Source: Lachnospiraceae bacterium (GTDB lineage Bacteria; Bacillota; Clostridia; Lachnospirales; Lachnospiraceae). From it: a stretch of 64,000 nucleotides of DNA. Position 1 is the stretch's first letter. Each line of letters opens with the position of its first letter. The position numbers were made by a program, and so were the translations under genes. The stretch lies in the NCBI GenBank assembly GCA_022845955.1, contig AP025576.1, positions 4,960,001 to 5,024,000 on the forward strand, given 5' to 3'. Positions 8,897 through 16,688 of the stretch are shown in pieces. Under the pieces are notes generated by a model. It ran no database searches and was not told where the DNA came from. It saw only the letters and a program-made list of their open reading frames with translations.

Positions 8897-9649
8897 ATGA
8901 AAATATTAATAATTGATGATGATTTTTATATTGTTGAAGATATCCGGCTGAATACGAACTGGGAGAAGCTGGGTATCCATGAACAATATTCCGCCCATAG
9001 CGTACAGGAAGCAAGAAATGTGATGGAACGGCAACCCGATATGGATATTGTTCTTACTGACATAGAAATGCCTAAAGAAAATGGTTTCGATTTTATACGA
9101 TGGCTGTACAAAAGAAATCTGAATCCGGTAATTCTTCTGCTTACCGGACATGAACGGTTTGATTATGCCCATTCCGCCATAGAACTGCATCTGATGGACT
9201 ATCTTACCAAGCCTGTAGATATTGCCAACCTGGAAAATGCACTGGCAAAAGCCGTAGGTGAAAGGAAACGAAGAAAAGTCTATCCGGAACTGTTTAAAAT
9301 CAACCGGGAAGAAGAAAAAAAAGAATCAACCATAGAAATTATACAGGACTGCGTCCGCAAAAACCTTTCTTCCCCTGATTTGAACCGTCAGATGATCGCA
9401 GAATTTGTACATATGAATCCCGATTATATTTCTGCCATTTTCAGTAAAAAGACAGGAGAATCCCTGACCGGTTTCATTCTGAAAGAACGTTTAAAGGCTG
9501 CAAAAGTCATGCTGTCCACTACGGATTACTCTCTCCAGGAAATCAGCTATCGAACAGGTTTTTCCTCTTCATCCTATTTTCAGAGACAGTTTAAAAAGAG
9601 TGTGGGCATTACGCCTAAAAAGTACCGTATGGATGAAAAGAAGAAATAA
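8897..9649 (+). CDS. YesN-type response regulator with AraC DNA-binding domain
   Basis: A 250-residue protein. The receiver domain has the acidic pocket IIDDD near the N-terminus, phosphoacceptor Asp55 in IVLTDIEMP, a Thr in LLLTGHERF and Lys in DYLTKPVD. The C-terminal ~100 residues carry two AraC-type helix-turn-helices (MIAEFVHMNPDYISAIFSKK and ISYRTGFSSSSYFQRQFKK, ending in GITPKKYR). It partners with the kinase 24 bases upstream and is short for the class, which often has a 250-residue middle region. RBS is AAGGAG. Likely targets are the divergent glycan operon and the importer starting at 10124; a promoter with flanking direct repeats lies just downstream. Confidence 0.93.
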   Translation: MKILIIDDDFYIVEDIRLNTNWEKLGIHEQYSAHSVQEARNVMERQPDMDIVLTDIEMPKENGFDFIRWLYKRNLNPVILLLTGHERFDYAHSAIELHLMDYLTKPVDIANLENALAKAVGERKRRKVYPELFKINREEEKKESTIEIIQDCVRKNLSSPDLNRQMIAEFVHMNPDYISAIFSKKTGESLTGFILKERLKAAKVMLSTTDYSLQEISYRTGFSSSSYFQRQFKKSVGITPKKYRMDEKKK

Positions 9650-9700
9650 ATGCCATACCTGCCTTTTATGCAGAACGATTTGATTGTCAACCTGTTTTTT

Positions 9701-9842
9701 GTTTAACGATATAAATAAATTTATAACAAAAATACGCCTTTATAATTATGCGTTTTTGCCAAACTTATTTGTGTTTTCTTATTTTCTATTGACAAATGTG
9801 TTAGAACAATGCATTATTATCAAATAATTTAGTTTAACGATA
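9701..9842. repeat. pair of GTTTAACGATA direct repeats around a promoter
   Basis: The 11-mer GTTTAACGATA occurs at 9701-9711 and again at 9832-9842, 131 bases apart, on either side of the predicted promoter at 9789-9817. The repeats could be sites for the AraC-type response regulator just upstream, since that family binds direct repeats. This is inference from position only. Confidence 0.35.
9789..9817 (+). promoter_or_regulatory. sigma-70 type promoter for the second importer operon
   Basis: TTGACA (9789-9794), a 17-base spacer, then CATTAT (9812-9817). The -35 is consensus and the -10 matches four of six bases. It lies in an AT-rich stretch ahead of the genes at 9912 and 10124. Confidence 0.5.
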
Positions 9843-9911
9843 AATATAGTATAAACAAGGATAGTGACTTGTCAAAAACCAAGGGTATCCAAAGAAAAAG
9901 GGAGGTTTTAT

Positions 9912-10109
9912 ATGAAAAAGAAAGTTCCGGATATCCTGGGGAGGGGAGGGATGACAAAGAGTATGGCAAAGCAGAAGTCCAAATCAGGTTATAAGCTGTC
10001 CGTTTTTTTGACAGTGGATCATCTTCTGCGGCAGACACTAAGCCATCCGTTACAGGTTGGCACACAGCCCTTGGAGAGGGGCTTTAATAACTACTACAAT
10101 ATCATGTAA
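9912..10109 (+). CDS. small ORF of 65 residues ahead of the binding protein
   Basis: A reading frame of 65 residues preceded by AGGGAGG at a good distance from its ATG. It is strongly basic at the N-terminus (MKKKVPDIL, then many Lys) and has no clear membrane segment or known motif. It ends 14 bases before the ATG of the binding protein. It may be a real small protein, a translated leader that couples to the next gene, or a decayed remnant; nothing in the sequence decides. The ribosome-binding site is the main support. Confidence 0.35.
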   Translation: MKKKVPDILGRGGMTKSMAKQKSKSGYKLSVFLTVDHLLRQTLSHPLQVGTQPLERGFNNYYNIM

Positions 10110-10123
10110 GGAGAGGAAGTAAT

Positions 10124-11674
10124 ATGATTAAATTTTGGAGACGAAGCGCAGCAATTCTGTTGGCAGGCGTAATGGCCGCGAGTCTGGCTGCATGCGGCAG
10201 CACCAGTACAGGCAGTACAGGGGATTCGGGTAATTCAGGCAATGCAGGTGCTTCCAATGAAGGCGAAAGCGCCGGCAATACCGGCGGGACCGAAAACTCG
10301 GGCGAAATTGTGAAACTGGTTGTCTGGGGTGTGGGCAGCGCTGATACAGAAGATTGCAACGAAGTTGCTGCAGCTATCAGTGAGATCACCCGCGAGAAAA
10401 TCGGTGTTGAAATTGAGCTGATCCGCGGGCAGGATGCAGAACAGATCAATCTGGCCCTCACCTCCGGTGAGCCTATCGATCTGCTGAACTACAATAATGT
10501 TAACGGACAGCTGGCTTCTATTGTCCGCAACAATTATGCCACCGGTCTGGATGATCTGGTTGAAAAGTACGGACAAGGCGCCCTGGGAGTAATCAATCCT
10601 GTGGATTTGGATGCCTGCCGTTTCAGCGGCACTTTATATGCCCTTCCTGACATGAAAGACACCTCCCGTTCTGCCGGTTTTTCCATGCGTAAAGACATCG
10701 TGGATGAACTGGGTATTGAGGTTCCTGAAATAGGCACCTATGATGATATGTACAAGATCCTGACTCAGGTTCACGAAGCTTATCCCGATATGTATCCTCT
10801 GGTTCCCACCTGGAGCGCCGGCGGTATGCAGGAAACGCTGCCTGTTGATCCGATGGGCGACTATCTGGGTGTTCTGGAAAATGTTTTCGACGACAGCACA
10901 GAAGTTGTGAATTATTACGCTTCGGACAGCTATCGTAAATTCTGCGAAATGATGTATAAATGGAATCAGGAAGGCCTGATCATGCCTGATGCTACCACTA
11001 CCACAGAGAACAACCTGCTTTCCGGTAACGGCTTTGCCATGTATGAAAACTGGAAACCCGGAAAAGAACTGGAAAACTACAAGTCCAACGGCAAAGAAGT
11101 GGTATTCATGAGGGTGGTTGAGCCTTACAAATATACGGATGTTTCCAATGGTAATTCCTTCATCATCCCTTACAGCTCCCCTCATCCGGAGAAAGCCATG
11201 GAGCTGTGGAACCTGATGTATACTGACCCCGAGGTGTCCAACCTGTTTATCAACGGTATCGAAGGCAAGCATTGGGAATACACGGATGATTCCAAAACCT
11301 TTATCACTACACCGGAAGGTGTGGACCCTAACGCCAGCGGCTATTCTTCCGTTGACTGGGCTTGGCCTAATCAGCAGCTCACTCCTATCTGGAAAGGCGG
11401 CGAAGCCGACCTCTGGGAGCAGCTTAATAAGTTTAATGAGAGCGGTGTTGCCAGCCCGGCCCATGGTTTTTCCTGGGACAGCAATCCTGTATTGAATCAG
11501 GTTACCGCCTGCAACAACGTGGTTTCTGCTTATCATACCGCTTTGCGCTGGGGGGCTATGGATCCTGCCGAGAACCTTCCTAAATTCATTGCCGAGCTGG
11601 AAAGCGCCGGAATCAATGAAATCATCCAGGAGAAACAGAAGCAGCTGGACGACTTTTTGGCCAGCAAGAAATAA
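10124..11674 (+). CDS. extracellular sugar-binding lipoprotein, LplA type
   Basis: A 516-residue lipoprotein with lipobox SLAAC, Cys24 being the lipidated residue, followed by a Gly/Ser/Asn-rich linker to about residue 58. The mature domain resembles the binding protein at 4040-5632 (shared features include LTSGEPIDLLNY versus LSSGEQMDIF and a closing segment with FNESGVASPAHGFSWDS versus FNNAAMKSKALGFSFDS), so the two are paralogues. It would bind an oligosaccharide and hand it to the permeases at 11826 and 12761. RBS is GTAAGGAGAGG. A hairpin separates it from the permeases. No enzyme gene lies in this operon, so the substrate cannot be guessed from neighbours. Confidence 0.9.
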   Translation: MIKFWRRSAAILLAGVMAASLAACGSTSTGSTGDSGNSGNAGASNEGESAGNTGGTENSGEIVKLVVWGVGSADTEDCNEVAAAISEITREKIGVEIELIRGQDAEQINLALTSGEPIDLLNYNNVNGQLASIVRNNYATGLDDLVEKYGQGALGVINPVDLDACRFSGTLYALPDMKDTSRSAGFSMRKDIVDELGIEVPEIGTYDDMYKILTQVHEAYPDMYPLVPTWSAGGMQETLPVDPMGDYLGVLENVFDDSTEVVNYYASDSYRKFCEMMYKWNQEGLIMPDATTTTENNLLSGNGFAMYENWKPGKELENYKSNGKEVVFMRVVEPYKYTDVSNGNSFIIPYSSPHPEKAMELWNLMYTDPEVSNLFINGIEGKHWEYTDDSKTFITTPEGVDPNASGYSSVDWAWPNQQLTPIWKGGEADLWEQLNKFNESGVASPAHGFSWDSNPVLNQVTACNNVVSAYHTALRWGAMDPAENLPKFIAELESAGINEIIQEKQKQLDDFLASKK

Positions 11675-11718
11675 ACTCCAATCAGCCATAATTGTTATAG
11701 AATCGTGCAGCAAAAGGA

Positions 11719-11748
11719 AGGCGGGTATGGGAAGCTCCCAGCCCGCCT
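11719..11748 (+). promoter_or_regulatory. intercistronic stem-loop after the binding protein
   Basis: Outer arms AGGCGGG / CCCGCCT and inner arms TGGGA / TCCCA form a GC-rich hairpin ending in CTCTTCTTG. It sits between the binding protein and the permease, the same position as the hairpins at 3942-4023, and probably stabilises the upstream mRNA or limits readthrough. Confidence 0.6.
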
Positions 11749-11825
11749 CTTCTTGAACATAAGGATGATTCGCAGAGCGTGGCATCCGTTGTTTTCACAA
11801 TATCGAATCATAGGGAGGAAAAAAT

Positions 11826-12743
11826 ATGAAGAAAGTCAGAAAAACGCTGAAGCGCTTCTGGCCCCTTTATTTGATGTTCATACCGGGCGTTATCTATCTG
11901 TTTATCAACTGCTATATTCCCATGTTTGGTATTCAGATCGCATTTAGGCAGTATAACGCCAGAGACGGCATCTATGGCAGCCCGTGGTGTGGGTTAAAAA
12001 ACTTTGAATTTCTGTTCCGCACAAATGATGCCTTAATCATGATCCGGAACACCCTGCTCTACAATCTGGTATTTATTACATTGGGTACTGTACTGGCTGT
12101 TGCCGTCGCTATTATCCTCAACGAAATCCGCAGCCCGAAGGCCAAGCAGCTGTACCAGACCGTGATTTTGATCCCTTACCTGATTTCCATGGTTATCGTC
12201 AGCTACCTTGCATTTGCTTTCCTAAGCAGCAGCAATGGTTATATCAACAACTCCCTGCTCGCCGCTTTTGGCGCAGCCCCCATCGACTGGTACAACAGCC
12301 CCAAGTATTGGCCGTTTATCCTGGTGATAATCAATATCTGGAAGGGCCTGGGTTATAATATGATCCTGTACTATGCCACCATCTGCGGCATTGACCACAC
12401 GCTGTATGAAGCCGCCGTGGTGGACGGAGCCAACCGTTGGCAGCAAATCCGGAACGTCACGCTGCCCGGTCTGAAATCCACCATTATCATTCTGACCCTG
12501 ATGGCTATGGGCGGTATTTTCCGTTCCGATTTCGGTCTGTTCTATCAGGTGCCCCAGAATTCCGGTCCTCTGATCAGCGTGACCCAGACCATCGACACCT
12601 ATGTATACCGCGGTCTGATGCAGACCAACAACATCGGCATGTCTTCTGCAGCAGGCGTATACCAGTCCGTTGTAGGATTCATTCTGGTGGTAACCGCCAA
12701 TTTCATTGTCCGCAAGGTCGACAATGAAAGTTCCCTGTTTTAA
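11826..12743 (+). CDS. sugar ABC transporter permease, LplB type
   Basis: A 305-residue membrane protein with about six transmembrane helices, starting with a basic segment and YLMFIPGVIYLFINCYIPM. It carries GSPWCGLKNFEFLFRTNDAL and the EAA loop YEAAVVDGANRWQQIRNVTLP. It is close in layout to the permease at 2976-3920, including a shared QVPQ..G..(I/L)SVTQTIDTYVYRGL stretch. RBS GGGAGG precedes the ATG. It pairs with the next gene, 17 bases on. Confidence 0.9.
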   Translation: MKKVRKTLKRFWPLYLMFIPGVIYLFINCYIPMFGIQIAFRQYNARDGIYGSPWCGLKNFEFLFRTNDALIMIRNTLLYNLVFITLGTVLAVAVAIILNEIRSPKAKQLYQTVILIPYLISMVIVSYLAFAFLSSSNGYINNSLLAAFGAAPIDWYNSPKYWPFILVIINIWKGLGYNMILYYATICGIDHTLYEAAVVDGANRWQQIRNVTLPGLKSTIIILTLMAMGGIFRSDFGLFYQVPQNSGPLISVTQTIDTYVYRGLMQTNNIGMSSAAGVYQSVVGFILVVTANFIVRKVDNESSLF

Positions 12744-12760
12744 GAAGGAGGTAGCAGATT

Positions 12761-13645
12761 ATGGTAGAAAAGGGAAAAGGGTTCCAAATTTTTGCCCACA
12801 TCCTGCTGAGTTTTCTCATTATATGCGCGATTGCGCCTTTCATCCTGTTAATTATGTCCTCCTTCACCGAGGAACAGACCCTGATTACGAACGGCTACAG
12901 CTTCTTTCCTGCCAAGTTCAGCACCTATGCCTATGAGTATCTGCTGACGAAGTCCGCCGCGGTGGTCCGCGGTTATGGCATTTCTTTTATGATTACTCTG
13001 ATCGGTACGGCGTGCAATCTGCTGTTCACCACCCTGTACGCCTATCCCCTCTCCCGGAAAGAACTGCCGGGCAGGAATATTTTTGCTTTTTATTTATTCT
13101 TTACCATGCTTTTTTCCGGCGGCCTGGTGCCTTCTTATCTGATGTGGACCCAAACCTTCCATATCCGCAACACCATGTTCGCCTTGCTTATCCCCAACCT
13201 GCTGATGAGCGCTTTCAACGTCATCATGATGCGTACTTATTTCACCGCCAATATCCCTGATGCCGTAATCGAAGCGGCCCGGGTTGACGGCGCAAGTGAG
13301 TTTAAAATCCTCTTCGGCATCGTACTTCCAATGGCCCTGCCTATCATTGCCACAATAGGCCTGTTGGTCGGACTGGCTTATTGGAACGACTGGATGAACG
13401 GCCTGTACTATCTCAATGACGACCGGATGTTCAGCATCCAGGTATTGCTGATGAACATCCAGCGTGATCTAGATTCCCTGCGGCAACAGGCGCAGTCCGG
13501 CGGTAATATAAACACCGCCGATCTGCCTTCCACCTCTGTCCGGATGGCACTGACCGTAATGGGCGTTCTGCCGATTATGATTATATATCCTTTTCTTCAA
13601 AAGTATTTTGTCAAGGGTATTGCAATCGGCGCTGTTAAGGGGTAA
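12761..13645 (+). CDS. sugar ABC transporter permease, LplC type
   Basis: A 294-residue membrane protein with about six helices, EAA loop EAARVDGASEFKILFGIVLP and the family's C-terminal signature KYFVKGIAIGAVKG. AGAAGGAGG lies before the ATG. It is a paralogue of the permease at 2071-2961 (both contain GLVPSYL/GLVPTYI and AYWNDW-N-G-Y/L motifs). It ends the three-gene importer operon; tandem hairpins follow. An ATPase must come from elsewhere. Confidence 0.9.
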   Translation: MVEKGKGFQIFAHILLSFLIICAIAPFILLIMSSFTEEQTLITNGYSFFPAKFSTYAYEYLLTKSAAVVRGYGISFMITLIGTACNLLFTTLYAYPLSRKELPGRNIFAFYLFFTMLFSGGLVPSYLMWTQTFHIRNTMFALLIPNLLMSAFNVIMMRTYFTANIPDAVIEAARVDGASEFKILFGIVLPMALPIIATIGLLVGLAYWNDWMNGLYYLNDDRMFSIQVLLMNIQRDLDSLRQQAQSGGNINTADLPSTSVRMALTVMGVLPIMIIYPFLQKYFVKGIAIGAVKG

Positions 13646-13726
13646 GCACAAACGGAAAAAGGCGGCTGAGCCGGCGGGCGGGAATCCCGCTTTGCAGGGT
13701 ACAGCCGGCCGCCTTACGCGGTTTCA

Positions 13727-13754
13727 TTGCGCTGTCTGGCAACAGGCAGCGCAA
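13727..13754 (+). terminator. terminator of the 10124-13645 operon
   Basis: An 8-bp stem TTGCGCTG / CAGCGCAA with inner CTG/CAG pairing, followed by TTATATTT. A larger imperfect GC-rich fold (AAGGCGGC ... GCCGCCTT, with inner GCGGG/CCCGC) lies just before it from about 13659. Confidence 0.65.
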
Positions 13755-13794
13755 TTATATTTCCATCGTTATAATATTTTCCGCAAAAATTAAA

Positions 13795-13833
13795 ATATGG
13801 CTGCCGAAATACGGAACACTTCGGCAGCCATAT
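13795..13833 (-). terminator. terminator of the minus-strand isomerase/dehydrogenase cluster
   Basis: A perfect 14-bp stem (ATATGGCTGCCGAA / TTCGGCAGCCATAT) followed on the minus strand by a T-rich run (TTTTAATTTTT). It closes the leftward cluster that ends at 13863. Confidence 0.8.
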
Positions 13834-13862
13834 CTTGTTATATCACTCTTCGTTCAATCCTT

Positions 13863-14639
13863 TTACAGTATCAGTCCCCGGAAATAGGTAATGGTGAAAT
13901 CAATCCCCTTCTCTCCAAGCGTACCCTTCCAGGTTTGGGAATGCGGCTCAATGCTCAGCCTGCCGTTGTACCCTTTGGCATACAGCACGGAAAGGAAAGC
14001 GCCCCAGTTAGTCTGATCCAGTCCTGCAGGCGGATCGTCAAACCGTTCCCCTCCGATAACAAGGGAGCCCTTCAGATGTACATGGGCAAAACGGTCTCCC
14101 CAGTCCTTTGTCTCCTGAAGATAATCCCCTCCGTCATAAATGCAGTGGGAAGGATCATATTTGATATACAGCTCCTTCAGATAACCATGAATCACTTTAT
14201 ATGCCATTGGATTGCATACAAAATTATTCCAACGGCAGTTATAAACCGCGATTTTTACTTTCTTTTCCCTGCCGTAAGCGATCAGCTTTTCGAAATACGC
14301 GATGGCAAAGCTGCAGTTTTCATAATAGGAAAGCTCTTCCACATAGTTGCAGCCTGTGATATACACACCGCAGTCCAAACGGGCCGCTGCGTCTATCAGC
14401 CTGTATTCCAGCTCCAGCTCTTCCTGACAGATGCCGTCCCTGCTGATCCGGTCGCTGCCCCAGCGGCCAACGGCTCCCACCGGCATTTCATACGCCTTAC
14501 TGAAGCGGATGACCTGATCCAGATGCGCCAAAAATTCCTCAGCCCTGTCGTTTACATCCAATTCCACAAAGGAAAGGCCGCGCTCTTTCGCTTTCCGGAA
14601 ATCATCTTCTTCTATCCATGAAATAATCCCTAATTCCAT
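13863..14639 (-). CDS. sugar phosphate isomerase/epimerase-like TIM-barrel protein
   Basis: A 258-residue soluble protein of the AP-endonuclease-2/xylose-isomerase-like fold. Visible family features are the strand IKYDPSHCIYDGGDY (metal/substrate Asp and His), FAHVHLKG (His of the metal site) and RLSIEPHSQTW near the end. The start at 14639 is set by GGGAGG six bases upstream; the longer open frame would add a GC-rich, Ala/Gly-rich 30-residue leader derived from a hairpin. These proteins isomerise or epimerise sugars, or act as lyases on 3-keto sugars. It is the last gene of the cluster. Confidence 0.85.
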   Translation of the reverse strand: MELGIISWIEEDDFRKAKERGLSFVELDVNDRAEEFLAHLDQVIRFSKAYEMPVGAVGRWGSDRISRDGICQEELELEYRLIDAAARLDCGVYITGCNYVEELSYYENCSFAIAYFEKLIAYGREKKVKIAVYNCRWNNFVCNPMAYKVIHGYLKELYIKYDPSHCIYDGGDYLQETKDWGDRFAHVHLKGSLVIGGERFDDPPAGLDQTNWGAFLSVLYAKGYNGRLSIEPHSQTWKGTLGEKGIDFTITYFRGLIL

Positions 14640-14671
14640 TTTCTGCCTCCCGTCCCCAGCGGCTTTTTCCC

Positions 14672-14714
14672 GGTGCCGTCCGGCGCCTTCCTCCTGGCGC
14701 CTTCCGGCGGCACC
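14672..14714 (-). promoter_or_regulatory. GC-rich intercistronic stem-loop
   Basis: Outer arms GGTGCCG / CGGCACC and two inner copies of the self-complementary GGCGCC make a strong hairpin between the dehydrogenase (14736) and isomerase (14639) genes. It is followed on the minus strand by GGGAAAAAGCC rather than T-rich sequence, so mRNA stabilisation or partial attenuation is more likely than full termination. Confidence 0.5.
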
Positions 14715-14735
14715 AGCCCCGGCGGACAATTCTAT

Positions 14736-15812
14736 TTAATTAAAATATACGGTTTTCCCGCTCTTAGCCGCCTCATATACCGCTTCCAGAATCTGTGTCA
14801 CCACAAGTGCCTGTTCCGGCTTCACCGTAAGGGGTTCCCCGTTCATGACCGCATTGTAAAAAATCCTCTGCTCCACATCATCCGCTTTTTCTGCAGCTCC
14901 GTCAAAAAAGGCTACGCCGCCTGCACTGAAATCAGGCTTTTCCACGCACTGCCTGCCATACTCCACCCTGTTGATGCGCAGGCCGTCCGCCATATCGGCA
15001 CCGGCTTTGGTTCCGCAGAGACTGGTCTGTGCCTCCCCTACATCCAGGCTGTTGATCGCCCATGAGGATTCCAGCACGATAGTGGCTCCATTTTTCATCT
15101 TAATGAATCCAAAGGCGGAATCCTCCACCGTAAACTTCGTGGGATCCCAGTCCCCCCAGGCATTGCCTGTTTCCGTCTGGTCCGCCAGCTTGCGGAACAC
15201 GGATCCGGTCACAGACGCAGGCTCATAATTGTCCATCATCCACAGCGTCAGATCCAGCGCGTGGGTTCCGATATCGATCAGCGGCCCGCCGCCCTGTTTT
15301 TCTTCATCAATAAACACTCCCCAGGTAGGAACGGCCCTTCTGCGGATGGCATGGGCTTTCGCATAATAAATATCACCCAGATCGCCGTTTTCACAGGCAC
15401 GTTTCAGATACTGGGAATCCGACCGGTAACGGTTCTGGTAACCAATGGTGAGAATTTTTCCCGTCTCTTTTGCTGTTTCCACCATCTCTTTGGCTTCCGC
15501 ATACGTTTTTGCCATGGGCTTTTCACACATGACATGCTTTCCGGCCTTCAGCGCAGCAATGGTAACAGGCGCGTGGGCATTATTGGGGGTAAGGACATAA
15601 ACCGCGTCCAGATCCTCCTGTAACAGCTCCTGATAATCCGTATAGACCCTTGCATCAGGTGTGCCGTACTCTTCCTTTGCTTTAACCGCACGTTCCTCTA
15701 TCAGATCACAGAACGCCACCACCTCAAAATTTCCGCTTCTTTTAATTGCAGGCAGGTGCTTCCCGTTTGCGATTCCCCCGCATCCTACAATACCGATTCT
15801 CATTGTTTTCAT
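14736..15812 (-). CDS. Gfo/Idh/MocA family NAD(P)-dependent sugar dehydrogenase
   Basis: A 358-residue oxidoreductase. The N-terminal Rossmann fold has GIVGCGGIANGKHLPAI, then VLTPNNAHAPV and the conserved CEKPMAKT (the EKP motif, with Lys at the active site). GTHALDLTLW follows in the C-terminal domain with the catalytic-region His. The start at 15812 (MKTMRIG) follows GAAAGGA by ten bases. Family members oxidise inositols or sugars, often at C3, using NAD. Adjacent isomerase-like proteins suggest it makes a keto-sugar that they then convert. The paralogue at 16689-17741 may act in reverse, but the sequence does not show which direction. Confidence 0.9.
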   Translation of the reverse strand: MKTMRIGIVGCGGIANGKHLPAIKRSGNFEVVAFCDLIEERAVKAKEEYGTPDARVYTDYQELLQEDLDAVYVLTPNNAHAPVTIAALKAGKHVMCEKPMAKTYAEAKEMVETAKETGKILTIGYQNRYRSDSQYLKRACENGDLGDIYYAKAHAIRRRAVPTWGVFIDEEKQGGGPLIDIGTHALDLTLWMMDNYEPASVTGSVFRKLADQTETGNAWGDWDPTKFTVEDSAFGFIKMKNGATIVLESSWAINSLDVGEAQTSLCGTKAGADMADGLRINRVEYGRQCVEKPDFSAGGVAFFDGAAEKADDVEQRIFYNAVMNGEPLTVKPEQALVVTQILEAVYEAAKSGKTVYFN

Positions 15813-15850
15813 ACCATGTAAATCCTTTCTTAATCTGCTCTGCCGCTCTC

Positions 15851-16612
15851 TCACTCCATGATGCTCCTGAGATAACAGACACTCTTTTTCATGTTTTCCA
15901 TCGGGCTCCCAAAGATATGATCATCCTGTTCCACTACAAGCCATTTAGCACCGCACTCCTGTGCTTTTTCTGCAATTGCCCTGATATCCTGCACGCCATC
16001 TCCTACGGCAACCAGCTTCACGCCGTCATCCCGGATGAAATCCTTAATATGTACGAGCGGACACCTCTCCCGGTATTTCTCCAGATACCCTAAAGGGTCT
16101 TCCCCCGCCACTTTTACCCAGCAGGTATCCAATTCGGTTTCCAGATCATCCGGGCTTTGGGATGCATAAAGCTCATCCAAAGGCGTTTTTCCGTCTGCCG
16201 CTTTTTCAAATTCGAACCCATGATTGTGATACAGAAGCTTCATCCCGTATTTTCTGCATTCACCTGCGATTACCGGAATCGCTGCCAGAAATTCTTCATA
16301 TCTGCTGCCGCCGTACCTGCGGTCCTCCGAAATGGCGGGAATGGCCACGTAGCTGCAGCCGATGCTATGATACGCCCTGACCGTGTTCTCCAAATCCTTA
16401 TCCAATTCTTCAAAGGGCACATGGGCCCCGACAGGAGTCAGATCCGCTTCTTCCAGCCATCCTCTTATCTCCTCAGGTGTCTTGCCGTAAAGTCCGGCCA
16501 GCTCCACCCCGTCGTACCCCAGCGCTTTCAGCTGTTTCATTGTCCCTGCAAAATCAGCGCCGGCTTCTTCCCGCACCGAGTAGACCTGTACGGCAATTGG
16601 CATTTTCTCCAT
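15851..16612 (-). CDS. sugar phosphate isomerase/epimerase-like TIM-barrel protein
   Basis: A 253-residue soluble protein. IAVQVYSVREEAGADFAGT at the start, YDGVELAGLYG, KLLYHNHGFEF (NH-H metal region), ELDTCWVKVAGEDP and VHIKDF are all typical of the AP-endonuclease-2-like isomerase family, and the NHxxEF form is common in 3-keto-sugar and inosose-related members. RBS GGGAGG lies before ATG. Its upstream spacer (16613-16688) carries the palindrome at 16647-16676, so it may be transcribed from its own regulated promoter. Confidence 0.88.
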   Translation of the reverse strand: MEKMPIAVQVYSVREEAGADFAGTMKQLKALGYDGVELAGLYGKTPEEIRGWLEEADLTPVGAHVPFEELDKDLENTVRAYHSIGCSYVAIPAISEDRRYGGSRYEEFLAAIPVIAGECRKYGMKLLYHNHGFEFEKAADGKTPLDELYASQSPDDLETELDTCWVKVAGEDPLGYLEKYRERCPLVHIKDFIRDDGVKLVAVGDGVQDIRAIAEKAQECGAKWLVVEQDDHIFGSPMENMKKSVCYLRSIME

Positions 16613-16646
16613 AAAATTTTCCCTCCCGTTCTATTGGTTATTATCC

Positions 16647-16676
16647 GTTATAGTTCATACTTGTCTGAACCGTTAC
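16647..16676. promoter_or_regulatory. 30-bp palindromic operator candidate, copy 1
   Basis: This is an imperfect dyad whose conserved half GTCTGAACCGTTAC ends at 16676. Its reverse complement matches the site at 17760-17789 in 25 of 30 positions, including the core GACAAGT. It sits 35 bases before the isomerase start at 16612. Position and symmetry suggest a regulator-binding site. Confidence 0.55.
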
Positions 16677-16688
16677 GAACCATTACTA

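Noticed and set aside
10634..11785. A 383-residue minus-strand frame opposite the second binding protein
   Set aside because: It is antisense to a lipoprotein gene with clear lipobox and ribosome-binding site; no domain is visible.
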